Assembly (NCBI GenBank): GCA_028694115.1
Contig: JAQUUB010000041.1
Coordinates: 1-37,658, forward strand
Reading direction: 5' to 3'
Source: Lachnospiraceae bacterium
GTDB taxonomy: Bacteria > Bacillota_A > Clostridia > Lachnospirales > Lachnospiraceae
DNA: 37,658 nucleotides
Under the pieces are notes generated by a model. The model saw only the letters and a program-made list of their open reading frames with translations. It made no database searches and was not told where the DNA came from. The translations under genes were made by a program, and so were the position numbers. Shown here piece by piece: positions 14,824 to 23,895 of the stretch. How positions within the stretch are numbered: position 1 is the stretch's first letter; each line of letters starts with the position of its first letter.

Positions 14824-16806
14824 ATGGAACATTTTAAACTTGTGTCAGAATACAAACCTACAGGCGACCAGCCACAGGCAATTCTTGACTTGGTAAATGG
14901 TTTTAAGGAGGGTAACCAATTTGAAACCCTCTTAGGTGTGACTGGTTCTGGAAAAACTTTTACTATGGCAAATGTAATTGAACAGTTAAATATGCCAACA
15001 TTGATTATTGCACACAATAAAACTCTGGCAGGTCAGCTGTATGGTGAATTCAAAGAATTTTTTCCGGAAAATGCCGTTGAATATTTCGTTAGTTATTATG
15101 ATTATTACCAGCCTGAGGCTTATGTACCTTCTACAGACACCTATATTGAGAAGGATTCTTCAATTAATGAAGAAATCGACAAGTTAAGACTTTCGGCGAC
15201 AGCGGCCCTTACAGAACGTAGGGACGTAATTGTTGTGGCAAGTGTTTCCTGCATTTATGGACTAGGAAGTCCGGAAGATTATCAGGATATGATTGTTTCC
15301 TTAAGACCAGGGATGGAGAAAGACCGAGATAGTGTAATTCGTGAGCTGATTAATATTCGATATGAAAGAAGTGAACTTGATTTTAAGCGCTGTACGTTTA
15401 GAGTTCGAGGGGATATTGTAGAAATATTCCCAGCTGAGTCAAATGATACAGCAATAAGAGTAGAGTTTTTTGGAGATGAAATTGATCGAATCACAGAAAT
15501 TGATGTTTTAAATGAAAATATTATATGTAGATTAGAATATGTTGCTATTTTTCCGGCATCTCACTATGTGGTTCCAAAAGAAAAAATAGAAAAGGCAACG
15601 ATTGAAATAGAAAAAGAATTAGATGAAAGAGAAAAGTATTTCAAATCAGAAGATAAGCTCATAGAGGCTCAGAGAATATCTGAAAGAACCCATTTTGATA
15701 TCGAAATGCTAAAAGAGACAGGATTCTGTTCTGGGATTGAAAATTATTCAAGACATATGAATGGGATGCCAGAGGGAGCACCACCACATACTCTAATGGA
15801 TTACTTTCCAGATGATTTTCTGATTATTGTTGATGAGTCTCATATTACGATTCCACAGATTAGAGGAATGTACCATGGAGATCAATCTAGAAAATCTACA
15901 TTAGTAGATTTTGGCTTTCGTCTCCCATCTGCGAAAGACAACCGTCCCTTGAATTTCGATGAATTTGAGAGTAAAATTAACCAGATGATGTTTGTTTCGG
16001 CTACTCCTTCCAATTATGAAGCAGAGCATGAACTGTTAAGAGCGGAACAGATTATTCGTCCTACGGGGTTATTAGATCCCGAAATTGTAGTCAGACCTGT
16101 AACAGGGCAGATTGATGATTTGATTGGAGAAGTCAATAAAGAAATTAAAAAGAAAAATAAGATTCTTGTTACAACGTTAACAAAACGTATGGCAGAGGAT
16201 TTAACATCCTATATGAGAGAAGTTGGAATCCGGGTGAAATATCTGCATTCTGACATTGATACGTTAGAAAGAGCTGAAATAATCAGGGATATGAGATTAG
16301 ATGTATTTGACGTATTAGTTGGTATCAATCTTTTGCGTGAAGGGCTCGATATTCCGGAAATTTCATTAGTGGCAATCCTGGATGCTGATAAAGAGGGATT
16401 TTTGCGTTCTGCAACTTCTTTAATTCAGACAATAGGGCGTGCAGCTAGAAATAGCGAGGGACATGTTGTAATGTATGCAGATTCTGTTACGGATTCAATG
16501 AAGATTGCTATTAGTGAAACAACACGAAGAAGAGCTATTCAGCAGGAATACAATGAAAAGCATGGGATTACTCCACAAACAATTAAAAAAGCGGTCAGAG
16601 ATTTAATTAGCATTTCAAAAGCGGTGGCAAAGGAAGAGTATGAAATTGCAAAAGACCCTGAATCAATGGATAAAAAGGAATTGGAGAAGATTGTTCAGGA
16701 AGTTAACAAAAAAATGAAGAAAGCAGCTGCGGAATTAAATTTTGAGGCAGCAGCAGAATTAAGAGATAAGTTAATTATTCTAAAGAAGCAACTTAATAAA
16801 TTATAA
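14824..16806 (+). CDS. uvrB: Excinuclease ABC subunit B
   Basis: The 660-residue DNA-damage verification helicase of nucleotide excision repair loads from UvrA and recruits UvrC. Walker A is G38-V-T-G-S-G-K-T45; the beta-hairpin region with [10 protein letters not shown] follows (about 92-101). Helicase motifs include D-E-S-H (about 338-341) and Q-T-I-G-R-A-A-R-N (about 538-546). The C-terminal UVR motif that binds UvrC is at about 622-657. The length is normal. The start is reached through a hairpin module with GGGTATAAG instead of a standard AGGAGG. uvrA follows after one intervening glycosyltransferase gene. Confidence 0.97.
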   Translation: MEHFKLVSEYKPTGDQPQAILDLVNGFKEGNQFETLLGVTGSGKTFTMANVIEQLNMPTLIIAHNKTLAGQLYGEFKEFFPENAVEYFVSYYDYYQPEAYVPSTDTYIEKDSSINEEIDKLRLSATAALTERRDVIVVASVSCIYGLGSPEDYQDMIVSLRPGMEKDRDSVIRELINIRYERSELDFKRCTFRVRGDIVEIFPAESNDTAIRVEFFGDEIDRITEIDVLNENIICRLEYVAIFPASHYVVPKEKIEKATIEIEKELDEREKYFKSEDKLIEAQRISERTHFDIEMLKETGFCSGIENYSRHMNGMPEGAPPHTLMDYFPDDFLIIVDESHITIPQIRGMYHGDQSRKSTLVDFGFRLPSAKDNRPLNFDEFESKINQMMFVSATPSNYEAEHELLRAEQIIRPTGLLDPEIVVRPVTGQIDDLIGEVNKEIKKKNKILVTTLTKRMAEDLTSYMREVGIRVKYLHSDIDTLERAEIIRDMRLDVFDVLVGINLLREGLDIPEISLVAILDADKEGFLRSATSLIQTIGRAARNSEGHVVMYADSVTDSMKIAISETTRRRAIQQEYNEKHGITPQTIKKAVRDLISISKAVAKEEYEIAKDPESMDKKELEKIVQEVNKKMKKAAAELNFEAAAELRDKLIILKKQLNKL

Positions 16807-16822
16807 AGTTAAATACTGGTTA

Positions 16823-16875
16823 AATCATGCTTTAAGCATGATTTTGCATGACTAAAGCATGCAGATGGGAGTAAG
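16823..16875 (+). repeat. CATGC-GCATG hairpin pair between uvrB and the GT2 gene
   Basis: AATCATGC pairs with GCATGATT (16823-16830 with 16836-16843, loop TTTAA), followed by GCATG/CATGC (16846-16850 with 16858-16862) around ACTAAAG. After the second comes AGATGGGAGTAAG (16863-16875), which contains the ribosome binding site of the next gene. This mirrors the modules before uvrB. Confidence 0.75.
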
Positions 16876-16876
16876 T

Positions 16877-17641
16877 ATGAGTAAAATTTCAATTGTTGTG
16901 CCATCCTATAACGAAAGAGATAATGTAAAAAATCTTGTTGACCAAATTGGTAAGGCATTATTAGGATTATCTTATGAAATAGTTTTTGTGGACGATAGTA
17001 CGGATGACACACCTCAGATGATAAAAAAAATAATGGAAACTGATCCTCACGTTCGTTTAGAACATCGAACAAAAGAAAAGGGATTAGCAACAGCAGTTAT
17101 CAAGGGATTTCAAATTGCTGAGGGAGATTATCTGGCGGTTATGGATGCAGATTTGCAACATCCACCCAAAATTTTGAGACCAATGTATGCAGCTCTCGAA
17201 AGTGGAGCAGATTTTTGCATTCCGAGTCGTTTCATTCCAGGTGGTAGTGATGGAGGTCTAAATATATATAGAAAATTAGTTTCCGGTGTAGCAAGATATA
17301 TTGGAAAAATATTATTGCCAAGTTTACGGAAAATAACTGACCCAACAAGTGGTTTGTTTATGTTTAAAAAGGAAGCAATTAAATCAGCAGATTTACAGCC
17401 TATTGGGTGGAAAATCATGGTAGAAGTATTAGCTCTTTCCGAATACAGCAAGGTGGTAGAAATACCTTATAGATTTCAGGCCAGACCAGCTGGAGAATCA
17501 AAATTATCTTCAAAGGTAACCATCCAATATTTAGAACAGGTGGTAGGACTTATGAAAAGAGGAAAAAAACAAAAGAATATCAAAGTAGAACGCTGGAGCC
17601 TTAAAAAAACAGGCGAAATGGTAGAAAGATATGCAAAATAA
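16877..17641 (+). CDS. GT2 glycosyltransferase, polyprenyl-phosphate sugar synthase-like (DPM1-type)
   Basis: This 254-residue soluble protein has a GT-A fold: V-V-P-S-Y-N-E-R at 7-14, V-D-D-S at 38-41, and the metal-binding D90-A-D92-L-Q-H-P-P. These fit dolichol/polyprenol-phosphate mannose or glucose synthases, which place one sugar on a polyprenyl phosphate. It lacks the C-terminal membrane helices of the two-domain forms. The GT39-like and PTPS-related membrane proteins elsewhere in the window are the kind of enzymes that would use such a donor; that link is inference. Start ATG 16877 follows GGGAG at five bases; the in-frame ATG at 16859 lies in a hairpin. It overlaps uvrA by 11 bases. 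Confidence 0.85.
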   Translation: MSKISIVVPSYNERDNVKNLVDQIGKALLGLSYEIVFVDDSTDDTPQMIKKIMETDPHVRLEHRTKEKGLATAVIKGFQIAEGDYLAVMDADLQHPPKILRPMYAALESGADFCIPSRFIPGGSDGGLNIYRKLVSGVARYIGKILLPSLRKITDPTSGLFMFKKEAIKSADLQPIGWKIMVEVLALSEYSKVVEIPYRFQARPAGESKLSSKVTIQYLEQVVGLMKRGKKQKNIKVERWSLKKTGEMVERYAK

Positions 17642-20465
17642 ACAATATATCAAAGTTCGATGTGCAAATGAACATAATTTAAAAAACTTAAGCGTAGATA
17701 TTCCAAGAAATGAATTTGTTGTTCTTACTGGATTAAGCGGTTCAGGAAAATCTTCACTAGCTTTTGATACCATTTACGCTGAGGGTCAAAGAAGATACAT
17801 GGAATCATTGTCATCCTATGCAAGACAGTTTTTAGGACAAATGGAAAAACCCAATGTTGAGAAAATTGAGGGACTTTCGCCAGCAATCTCGATTGACCAA
17901 AAGTCAACGAACCGTAATCCACGTTCAACAGTTGGCACGGTTACAGAAATATATGATTATTTCAGATTACTCTATGCAAGGATTGGGATTCCACATTGTC
18001 CTAAATGCGGCAAAGTAATTGAGAGACAAACGGTTGATCAGATGGTGGACCGAGTGATGTCGTTAGCAGAAGGAACGAAAATCCAGCTTTTAGCTCCAGT
18101 AGTAAGAGGTAAAAAAGGAGAACATACCAAAATATTAGATCGAGCAAAGCGTAGTGGTTATGTTCGTGTTCGTATTGATGGAAATCTGTATGAGCTATCA
18201 GAGGAAATTAAGTTAGATAAGAATATCAAACATACGATAGAAATTGTAGTTGACCGATTAGCAATTAAAGAGGGAATTATAAAAAGACTATCAGACTCTA
18301 TTGAAAATGTTTTAGAACTTTCAGATGGATTACTTCTTGTAGATGTAGTTGGAGGAGAAGCAATAAATTTTAGTCAAAGCTTCTCATGTCCAGATTGTGG
18401 AATTAGCATAGATGAAATAGAACCAAGAAGCTTTTCCTTTAACAACCCTTTTGGCGCATGTCCGGTTTGCCTTGGGTTAGGATATAAAATGGAATTTGAT
18501 GAAGAATTAATGATTCCTGATAGAACGCTGAGTCTAAATCAGGGGGCCATTCAATCATTAGGCTGGCAGTCGTCGAATGATTCATCCAGCTATACGTATG
18601 CGCTATTGAAAGCCCTTTCACTAGAATATAAATTTAACCTTGATACCCCTTATGAAGAATTACCAGATAAGGTTCGAAAAATCCTTATCTATGGAACAGA
18701 GGGAAAAGAAGTTAAGGTTTATTACAAGGGAATACGGGGAGAGGGAATTTATGACGTTGCTTTTGAGGGCCTAATTAAAAACATGGAGAGAAGGTATCGA
18801 GAAACTGGTTCTGATGCTATGAAACAGGAGTATGAAACCTTCATGAGAATTACGCCTTGTAAAGAGTGTTCTGGAATGAGATTAAAGAAAACTTCGCTGG
18901 CTGTAACCGTTGGAAACAAGAATATATATGAAGTCACTTCAATGTCGATTCACAAACTGATGGAATTCCTGCAAAATCTTAAATTAACAAAGCAACAAGA
19001 ACTAATCGGCATGCAAGTATTAAAGGAAATAAGAGCAAGGGTCGGATTTTTAATGGATGTTGGACTCGATTATTTGACACTTGCCCGTGCGACGGGAAGT
19101 CTATCAGGAGGAGAGGCACAAAGAATACGATTAGCAACCCAGATTGGTTCAGGATTAGTTGGGGTAGTATATATTCTAGATGAACCTAGTATCGGGCTTC
19201 ATCAAAGAGATAATGATAAATTGTTGGCCACCTTGCAAAATCTGAAAAATTTGGGCAATACATTATTAGTGGTAGAACATGATGAGGACACTATGTTTGC
19301 AGCTGACTATATTATAGATATTGGTCCGGGTGCTGGAACACATGGTGGAGAAGTAGTTGCACAAGGAACAGCAAGTCAGATTATGAAGGTAAAAGAATCT
19401 ATCACAGGACAGTATCTGAGTGGTGAAATTGCAATTCCAATTCCTGCAGAAAGAAGAAAACCGACAGGATGCTTAATTGTAAAAGGAGCAAGAGAAAATA
19501 ATTTAAAAAATATTGATGTAGAAATACCACTCGGTATTATGACATGCGTTACAGGGGTTTCGGGTTCAGGAAAGAGTTCATTAGTAAATGAAATTTTATA
19601 CAAACATCTTGCAAAAATATATAATAAAGTCAGGACGATTCCGGGTAAGCATGATGGTATTTTAGGTATGGATCAACTAGACAAAGTAATCGATATTGAT
19701 CAATCACCTATTGGCAGAACACCAAGATCTAATCCAGCTACCTACACAGGGGTGTTTGACCAAATCAGGGATTTATTTGCTGCAACCCAGGATGCAAAAG
19801 CAAAAGGATATAAAAAGGGTAGATTTAGCTTTAATGTAAAAGGAGGCCGTTGTGAGGCCTGCTCGGGAGATGGCATATTAAAAATAGAAATGCATTTTTT
19901 GCCAGATGTGTATGTTCCATGCGAAGTATGCAATGGAAAAAGATATAATAGGGAGACATTAGACGTTAAATATAAAGGTAAAAGCATTTATGATGTATTA
20001 GATATGACAATTGAAGAGGCATTAACATTTTTTGAAAATGTTCCATCGATTAAAAGAAAAATTGAAACCTTATATGATGTTGGGTTGGGTTACGTAAAGC
20101 TGGGACAACCATCTACCACATTGTCGGGTGGAGAAGCTCAAAGGATTAAATTAGCAACAGAGTTAAGTAAACGCAGCACAGGCAGGACAATCTATATTTT
20201 AGATGAGCCAACAACTGGTCTTCATTTTGCAGATGTTCATAAGCTTATTGAAATATTAAGACGTCTTTCGGATGGTGGTAATACAGTAGTTGTCATAGAA
20301 CATAATTTGGATGTTATAAAAACGGCAGATTATATTATTGATATTGGACCAGAAGGTGGAGACAAGGGCGGGACTGTAATTGCAACGGGAACTCCAGAAG
20401 AAGTAGCAAAATGTACAGAGTCCTATACGGGATATTATATTAATAGAATTTTAGAAAAAAAATAA
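17631..20465 (+). CDS. uvrA: Excinuclease ABC subunit A
   Basis: This 944-residue ABC-type ATPase detects damage in nucleotide excision repair and delivers UvrB. First Walker A G34-L-S-G-S-G-K-S-S; second Walker [10 protein letters not shown] (about 642-650). Both ABC signatures (L-S-G-G-E-A-Q-R-I) and both Walker B/D-E-P motifs are present. Zinc motifs are complete: C-P-D-C with C-P-V-C in the first half, and C-E-A-C with C-E-V-C in the second half. Length is standard. The start overlaps the GT2 gene by 11 bases, so it is co-transcribed with it and probably with uvrB. Confidence 0.97.
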   Translation: MQNKQYIKVRCANEHNLKNLSVDIPRNEFVVLTGLSGSGKSSLAFDTIYAEGQRRYMESLSSYARQFLGQMEKPNVEKIEGLSPAISIDQKSTNRNPRSTVGTVTEIYDYFRLLYARIGIPHCPKCGKVIERQTVDQMVDRVMSLAEGTKIQLLAPVVRGKKGEHTKILDRAKRSGYVRVRIDGNLYELSEEIKLDKNIKHTIEIVVDRLAIKEGIIKRLSDSIENVLELSDGLLLVDVVGGEAINFSQSFSCPDCGISIDEIEPRSFSFNNPFGACPVCLGLGYKMEFDEELMIPDRTLSLNQGAIQSLGWQSSNDSSSYTYALLKALSLEYKFNLDTPYEELPDKVRKILIYGTEGKEVKVYYKGIRGEGIYDVAFEGLIKNMERRYRETGSDAMKQEYETFMRITPCKECSGMRLKKTSLAVTVGNKNIYEVTSMSIHKLMEFLQNLKLTKQQELIGMQVLKEIRARVGFLMDVGLDYLTLARATGSLSGGEAQRIRLATQIGSGLVGVVYILDEPSIGLHQRDNDKLLATLQNLKNLGNTLLVVEHDEDTMFAADYIIDIGPGAGTHGGEVVAQGTASQIMKVKESITGQYLSGEIAIPIPAERRKPTGCLIVKGARENNLKNIDVEIPLGIMTCVTGVSGSGKSSLVNEILYKHLAKIYNKVRTIPGKHDGILGMDQLDKVIDIDQSPIGRTPRSNPATYTGVFDQIRDLFAATQDAKAKGYKKGRFSFNVKGGRCEACSGDGILKIEMHFLPDVYVPCEVCNGKRYNRETLDVKYKGKSIYDVLDMTIEEALTFFENVPSIKRKIETLYDVGLGYVKLGQPSTTLSGGEAQRIKLATELSKRSTGRTIYILDEPTTGLHFADVHKLIEILRRLSDGGNTVVVIEHNLDVIKTADYIIDIGPEGGDKGGTVIATGTPEEVAKCTESYTGYYINRILEKK

Positions 20466-20479
20466 TTTCAATTTTAATC

Positions 20480-20507
20480 TAAAGTTTTCATACGAAATGT
20501 CCGATAT
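20480..20507 (+). promoter_or_regulatory. sigma-D (sigma-28)-like promoter directly before a hairpin
   Basis: TAAAGTTT begins at 20480, and after a 16-base spacer (counted from TAAA) comes TCCGATAT (20500-20507), a close match to flagellar sigma consensus. The predicted start (about 20514) is the first base before the hairpin at 20515. The flagellar rod genes lie downstream, but a terminator-like structure stands between. Confidence 0.5.
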
Positions 20508-20514
20508 AAATAAA

Positions 20515-20555
20515 AGCATGGATGCTGATAAAATTCAGTGTCCATGCTATTTTTT
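20515..20555 (+). terminator. Intrinsic terminator after uvrA
   Basis: A 14-bp stem (20515-20528 with 20535-20548, two G-T wobbles, loop TAAAAT) is followed by A and six T. It lies 50 bases after the uvrA stop and should end the uvrB-GT2-uvrA transcript. Confidence 0.85.
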
Positions 20556-20824
20556 AAAACCATTTTTTTGATATCTATAATTAACTTAATTCCCTAAATA
20601 TGAAAAATTCTTGAAATAATGAAAAATTCATTGAAAATGTTTAGGTTTCGTTTATAATAGTTATGAATGGTAATATTGTAATTGCTATGTTTATGGAAAC
20701 TATTATGAATGAATAGAAAATATATGAATCTAATATATATTTTTAAATGATAAACATATATGAATGTTTTTTACAAAATTATTTATAGAACAGATAGAAG
20801 CCACGCTTGAAAGGGGAATTTGAA
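20556..20824 (+). other. Long AT-rich leader region of mbl with repeats
   Basis: This gene-free stretch holds an imperfect direct repeat, ATGAAAAATTC-TTGAAA at 20600-20616 and ATGAAAAATTC-A-TTGAAA at 20619-20636. The second copy includes the mbl -35. After the promoter comes a leader of about 160 bases with four TATGAAT words (20662, 20704, 20723, 20759) and A/T palindromes around 20718-20745. I find no open frame with a ribosome binding site here. Confidence 0.6.
20631..20658 (+). promoter_or_regulatory. sigma-A promoter of mbl
   Basis: TTGAAA (20631-20636), a 16-base spacer and TATAAT (20653-20658) form a good promoter. The predicted start near 20665 leaves a 160-base leader before ATG 20825. 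Confidence 0.7.
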
Positions 20825-21823
20825 ATGGTTTATACAGATATAGGAATTGACTTGGGAACTGCAAGCATTTTAGTTTATATAAGAGGAAAAGGTGTTGTTC
20901 TAAAAGAGCCATCAGTTGTTGCTTTTGATAGAGACACCAATAAGATCAAAGCAATTGGTGAAGATGCCAGATTAATGTTAGGAAGAACGCCAGGAAATAT
21001 TATTGCTGTCAGACCTTTAAGACAAGGTGTAATTTCTGACTATACAGTAACTGAAAAAATGCTTAAATATTTTATTCAGAAAGCACTCGGGAAAAAAACA
21101 TTTAGAAAACCACGTATTAGTGTATGTGTACCAAGCGGTGTTACGGAAGTTGAAAAGAAGGCTGTTGAAGATGCCACTTATCAGGCTGGAGCAAGAGAGG
21201 TATCTATTATTGAAGAACCTATTGCGGCTGCTATAGGTGCAGGAATTGACATATCAAAACCATGTGGAAATATGATTGTCGATATCGGTGGTGGTACTTC
21301 TGATATTGCTGTTATTTCATTAGGAGGTACGGTAGTAAGTACTTCAATTAAAATAGCAGGTGATGATTTTGATGAAGCAATTGTTAGATATATGAGAAAG
21401 AAACATAATCTTTTAATTGGGGAAAGAACAGCAGAAGATTTAAAAATAAAAATCGGATCTGCTTTCAAAAGACCAGAAGTTGATTATATGGATGTAAGAG
21501 GAAGAAACCTTGTAACAGGACTTCCAAGAACAGTTAAAGTTTCTTCAGAGGAAACAGAAGAGGCACTTAAAGAAACAACATCGCAAATTGTAGAAGCAAT
21601 TCATTCTGTTTTGGAAAGAACACCACCAGAATTAGCAGCGGATATTGCCGATAGAGGAATTGTTTTAACGGGTGGCGGTAGTCTGCTCAGAGGGCTTGAA
21701 GACTTAATAGCAGATAAAACTGGAATTAATACTATGACAGCAGAAGATCCTATGACAGCGGTAGCTATTGGAACTGGAAAATATGTTGAATTTTTAGCTG
21801 GATATAAAGATGAAATAAACTAG
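20825..21823 (+). CDS. mbl: MreB-like actin, Mbl
   Basis: The 332-residue bacterial actin organises side-wall peptidoglycan synthesis on the inner face of the membrane. Nucleotide-binding motifs are present: D-I-G-I-D-L-G-T-A-S (phosphate 1, about 5-14), the D-I-G-G-G-T-S-D-I-A stretch (phosphate 2, about 153-162) and the adenosine motif L-T-G-G-G-S-L-L (about 280-287). Start ATG 20825 follows AAAGGGG. The order mbl, then two rod-type flagellar genes, matches B. subtilis mbl-flhO-flhP, which is why I call it Mbl and not MreB. No mreC/mreD follows, again as expected for Mbl. Confidence 0.88.
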   Translation: MVYTDIGIDLGTASILVYIRGKGVVLKEPSVVAFDRDTNKIKAIGEDARLMLGRTPGNIIAVRPLRQGVISDYTVTEKMLKYFIQKALGKKTFRKPRISVCVPSGVTEVEKKAVEDATYQAGAREVSIIEEPIAAAIGAGIDISKPCGNMIVDIGGGTSDIAVISLGGTVVSTSIKIAGDDFDEAIVRYMRKKHNLLIGERTAEDLKIKIGSAFKRPEVDYMDVRGRNLVTGLPRTVKVSSEETEEALKETTSQIVEAIHSVLERTPPELAADIADRGIVLTGGGSLLRGLEDLIADKTGINTMTAEDPMTAVAIGTGKYVEFLAGYKDEIN

Positions 21824-21846
21824 ACAGAAGATGGGGTTGAAGTTAT

Positions 21847-22623
21847 ATGATAAAGGGATTATATACCGCATATACAGGAATGATTAATGAACAGAATCGT
21901 TTAGATATTTTGACAAATAATCTTGCAAATGCAGATACTACCGGATTCAAAAAGGAAGGTGCCACGGCACAATCCTTTAGTGATGTGCTAGGATATAAAA
22001 TCAAAGATACTTCGGAACATAATATCCCAAAAAAAATGGGAGTTATGAATCTAGGTGTTAAAATAGGGGAAAATTATACTGATTTTTCTCAAGGGTCATT
22101 TAAGAGCACAGAAAATACTTTTGATTTGGGTTTATCAGGAGAAGGCTTTTTTGCTATAGAATTCCAAAGTAAAGCTGGTGATACTTCTACAAAATATACT
22201 CGTGATGGATCGTTTACCTTAACAGAAGATGGATATTTGGTAACAAAAGATGGTGATTTTTTATTAAATACGGATGGAAATCATATCAAACTAGATCCCT
22301 TGGCTGAGACAAGTATCGATCGGGCAGGTGCGGTTTACCAAAATGGTGTGAAAGTCTCAAACATTCAAGTTACAGACTTTACAGACTATAACTTTATAGA
22401 AAAGTATGGTGAGAACTTATATCAAGCCGTAGAGGGTGCAACAGAGCAGCCAGCAAATGCTAAAATTTATTCGGGGTATTTAGAAGCTTCTAATGTCCAG
22501 GTGGTATCCGAAATGGTTGAAATGATTAATGTAACAAGAGCATATGAAACAAATCAGAAAATGATACAGACGATGGATGACACATTAAGTAAAGCAGTTA
22601 ACAATCTAGGACAACTAGTGTAA
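21847..22623 (+). CDS. flhO: Flagellar rod protein FlhO (FlgF/FlgG family)
   Basis: The 258-residue flagellar rod/hook-family protein has the N-terminal motif G-M-I-N-E-Q-N-R-L-D-I-L-T-N-N-L-A-N (about 11-28). Its middle domain includes G-L-S-G-E-G-F-F, and the C-terminal helix has V-E-M-I-N-V-T-R-A-Y-E-T-N (about 221-233). It has no signal peptide, as usual for type III-exported axial proteins. Being first of the pair after mbl, it corresponds to B. subtilis FlhO (FlgF in Gram-negative naming). It is 23 bases after mbl and 19 before flhP. Confidence 0.88.
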   Translation: MIKGLYTAYTGMINEQNRLDILTNNLANADTTGFKKEGATAQSFSDVLGYKIKDTSEHNIPKKMGVMNLGVKIGENYTDFSQGSFKSTENTFDLGLSGEGFFAIEFQSKAGDTSTKYTRDGSFTLTEDGYLVTKDGDFLLNTDGNHIKLDPLAETSIDRAGAVYQNGVKVSNIQVTDFTDYNFIEKYGENLYQAVEGATEQPANAKIYSGYLEASNVQVVSEMVEMINVTRAYETNQKMIQTMDDTLSKAVNNLGQLV

Positions 22624-22642
22624 CTGAAAGGTAGGTATAAAT

Positions 22643-23458
22643 ATGGTTAGAGCACTATGGTCAGCAGCATCTGGTATGATTTCGCAACAGAATAATGTGG
22701 ACACAATTGCTAATAATATTGCAAATGTTAATACAACAGCATATAAATCAGAAGTAAATGAATTTAAATCCTTACTTTATCAAACATTGCAGACGAAAAC
22801 GACAACTGCAAATGGAGAAAACAAATCAATTGGCGCACAAGTAGGTTTAGGTGTCAGAAATGCTTCTATTACATCTCAATTTACGCAGGGGGTTATGCTT
22901 GCGTCTGATAATACATTTTCTTTTGCAATTAGTGGAAAGGGTTTCTTTGGTGTTAGAGGCGAGGATGGTAATACATATTATACTAGAAACGGTAATTTTA
23001 ATATCTCCGTAGGAGTTGGTGGAATGACATTGAGCGATACGGATGGAAATCCGGTTCTTAATTCAGAAGGAAATCCTGTTGTATTTGATGATAATATTGT
23101 TGCTTCTAAAATAACGATCAGTGCGGATGGTCAATTGCTTTATCCGGACGCAAATAATAATCCACAGCCAATGGGAATTCAACTTGGTACATGGCAATTC
23201 TTAAATCCAGCAGGACTTGATAAAGCAGGGGATAGCATGTATACGGTTACAGCAGCATCAGGTGTTGCTATGAATGAGGCGACAAATGATAATTTGGACA
23301 AGAGTAGTATTGTTCAGGGTTATTTAGAGGGCTCGAATGTTCAAGTAGCAGATGAAATGGTAAATTTGATTGTTGCACAGAGAGCATATGAGATGAATTC
23401 AAAGGCAATACAAGCAGCGGATGATATGATGTCACAAGCGAATCAATTGAGAAGATAA
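22643..23458 (+). CDS. flhP: Flagellar rod protein FlhP (FlgG-like)
   Basis: The 271-residue paralogue of the preceding gene begins M-V-R-A-L-W-S-A-A-S-G-M, with Q-Q-N-N-V-D-T-I-A-N-N-I-A-N-V-N-T-T (about 15-32). Its C-terminus contains V-A-D-E-M-V-N-L-I-V-A-Q-R-A-Y-E, the FlgG-type coiled-coil signature. It probably forms the distal rod. The gene order equals mbl-flhO-flhP of Bacillus. The next gene, a FlgJ-type rod-binding protein, starts 20 bases later. Confidence 0.9.
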   Translation: MVRALWSAASGMISQQNNVDTIANNIANVNTTAYKSEVNEFKSLLYQTLQTKTTTANGENKSIGAQVGLGVRNASITSQFTQGVMLASDNTFSFAISGKGFFGVRGEDGNTYYTRNGNFNISVGVGGMTLSDTDGNPVLNSEGNPVVFDDNIVASKITISADGQLLYPDANNNPQPMGIQLGTWQFLNPAGLDKAGDSMYTVTAASGVAMNEATNDNLDKSSIVQGYLEGSNVQVADEMVNLIVAQRAYEMNSKAIQAADDMMSQANQLRR

Positions 23459-23478
23459 TTGGAGAAAGCAGGTAGAGT

Positions 23479-23820
23479 ATGGATATTAGTTCTTTACAAT
23501 CCCAGTACCTTAATCAAACTACGAGTGATAAGTCTTCACAGAAATTGCAGAGTTCTTTAACAGGTGATTATTCAAAAGCTACAGATGATGAACTGATGAA
23601 TGTATGCAAAGAATTTGAATCTTACTTTATTGAACAGATGTTTAAGGAAATGCAAAAAAGTGTTCCTAAGAGTGAGTTTAGCGATGGTTCCACGAATAAT
23701 TTGGTTGATTATTTTAAAGGAAGTCTAGTGCAGGAGTACGCAAAAAATGCTTCAGACCAGGGAAATTATGGATTGGCACAAAATCTATATGAGCAGATGA
23801 AAAGAAATTATAGTTTATAA
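23479..23820 (+). CDS. Rod-binding protein, FlgJ N-terminal domain only
   Basis: The 113-residue protein has the rod-binding fold: C-K-E-F-E-S-Y-F-I-E-Q-M-F-K-E-M (about 43-58) and an S-L-V-Q-E-Y-A-K-N-A...G-N-Y-G-L-A segment (about 84-102). It equals the N-terminal half of enterobacterial FlgJ without the muramidase domain, as in many Firmicutes. It likely caps or assembles the rod; peptidoglycan opening must come from another enzyme. The ribosome binding site GGAG lies some distance upstream. A terminator follows within ten bases of the stop. Confidence 0.85.
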   Translation: MDISSLQSQYLNQTTSDKSSQKLQSSLTGDYSKATDDELMNVCKEFESYFIEQMFKEMQKSVPKSEFSDGSTNNLVDYFKGSLVQEYAKNASDQGNYGLAQNLYEQMKRNYSL

Positions 23821-23829
23821 TAATAGATT

Positions 23830-23861
23830 AAAGAGGGACTGCGGGTGCAGTCTCTTTTTTT
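23830..23861 (+). terminator. Intrinsic terminator after the mbl-flagellar operon
   Basis: A 13-bp stem with two G-T wobbles (23830-23842 with 23847-23859, loop GGGT) ends in a run of seven T. Confidence 0.85.
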
Positions 23862-23882
23862 ATATGACGGTGATGTCATATA
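23861..23882 (+). repeat. Perfect hairpin just upstream of the recD2 ribosome binding site
   Basis: TATATGAC (23861-23868) pairs with GTCATATA (23875-23882) around GGTGAT. AGGAGG (23885-23890) begins three bases later. It could mark the 5' end of the recD2 mRNA or modulate ribosome access. Confidence 0.55.
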
Positions 23883-23895
23883 AGAGGAGGTGTAG

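Noticed and set aside
21646..21665. sigma-D -10 word GCCGATAG inside mbl
   Set aside because: It is within coding sequence, with no TAAA at the right distance. Several CCGATA words occur in genes on both strands, so the word alone is not evidence.
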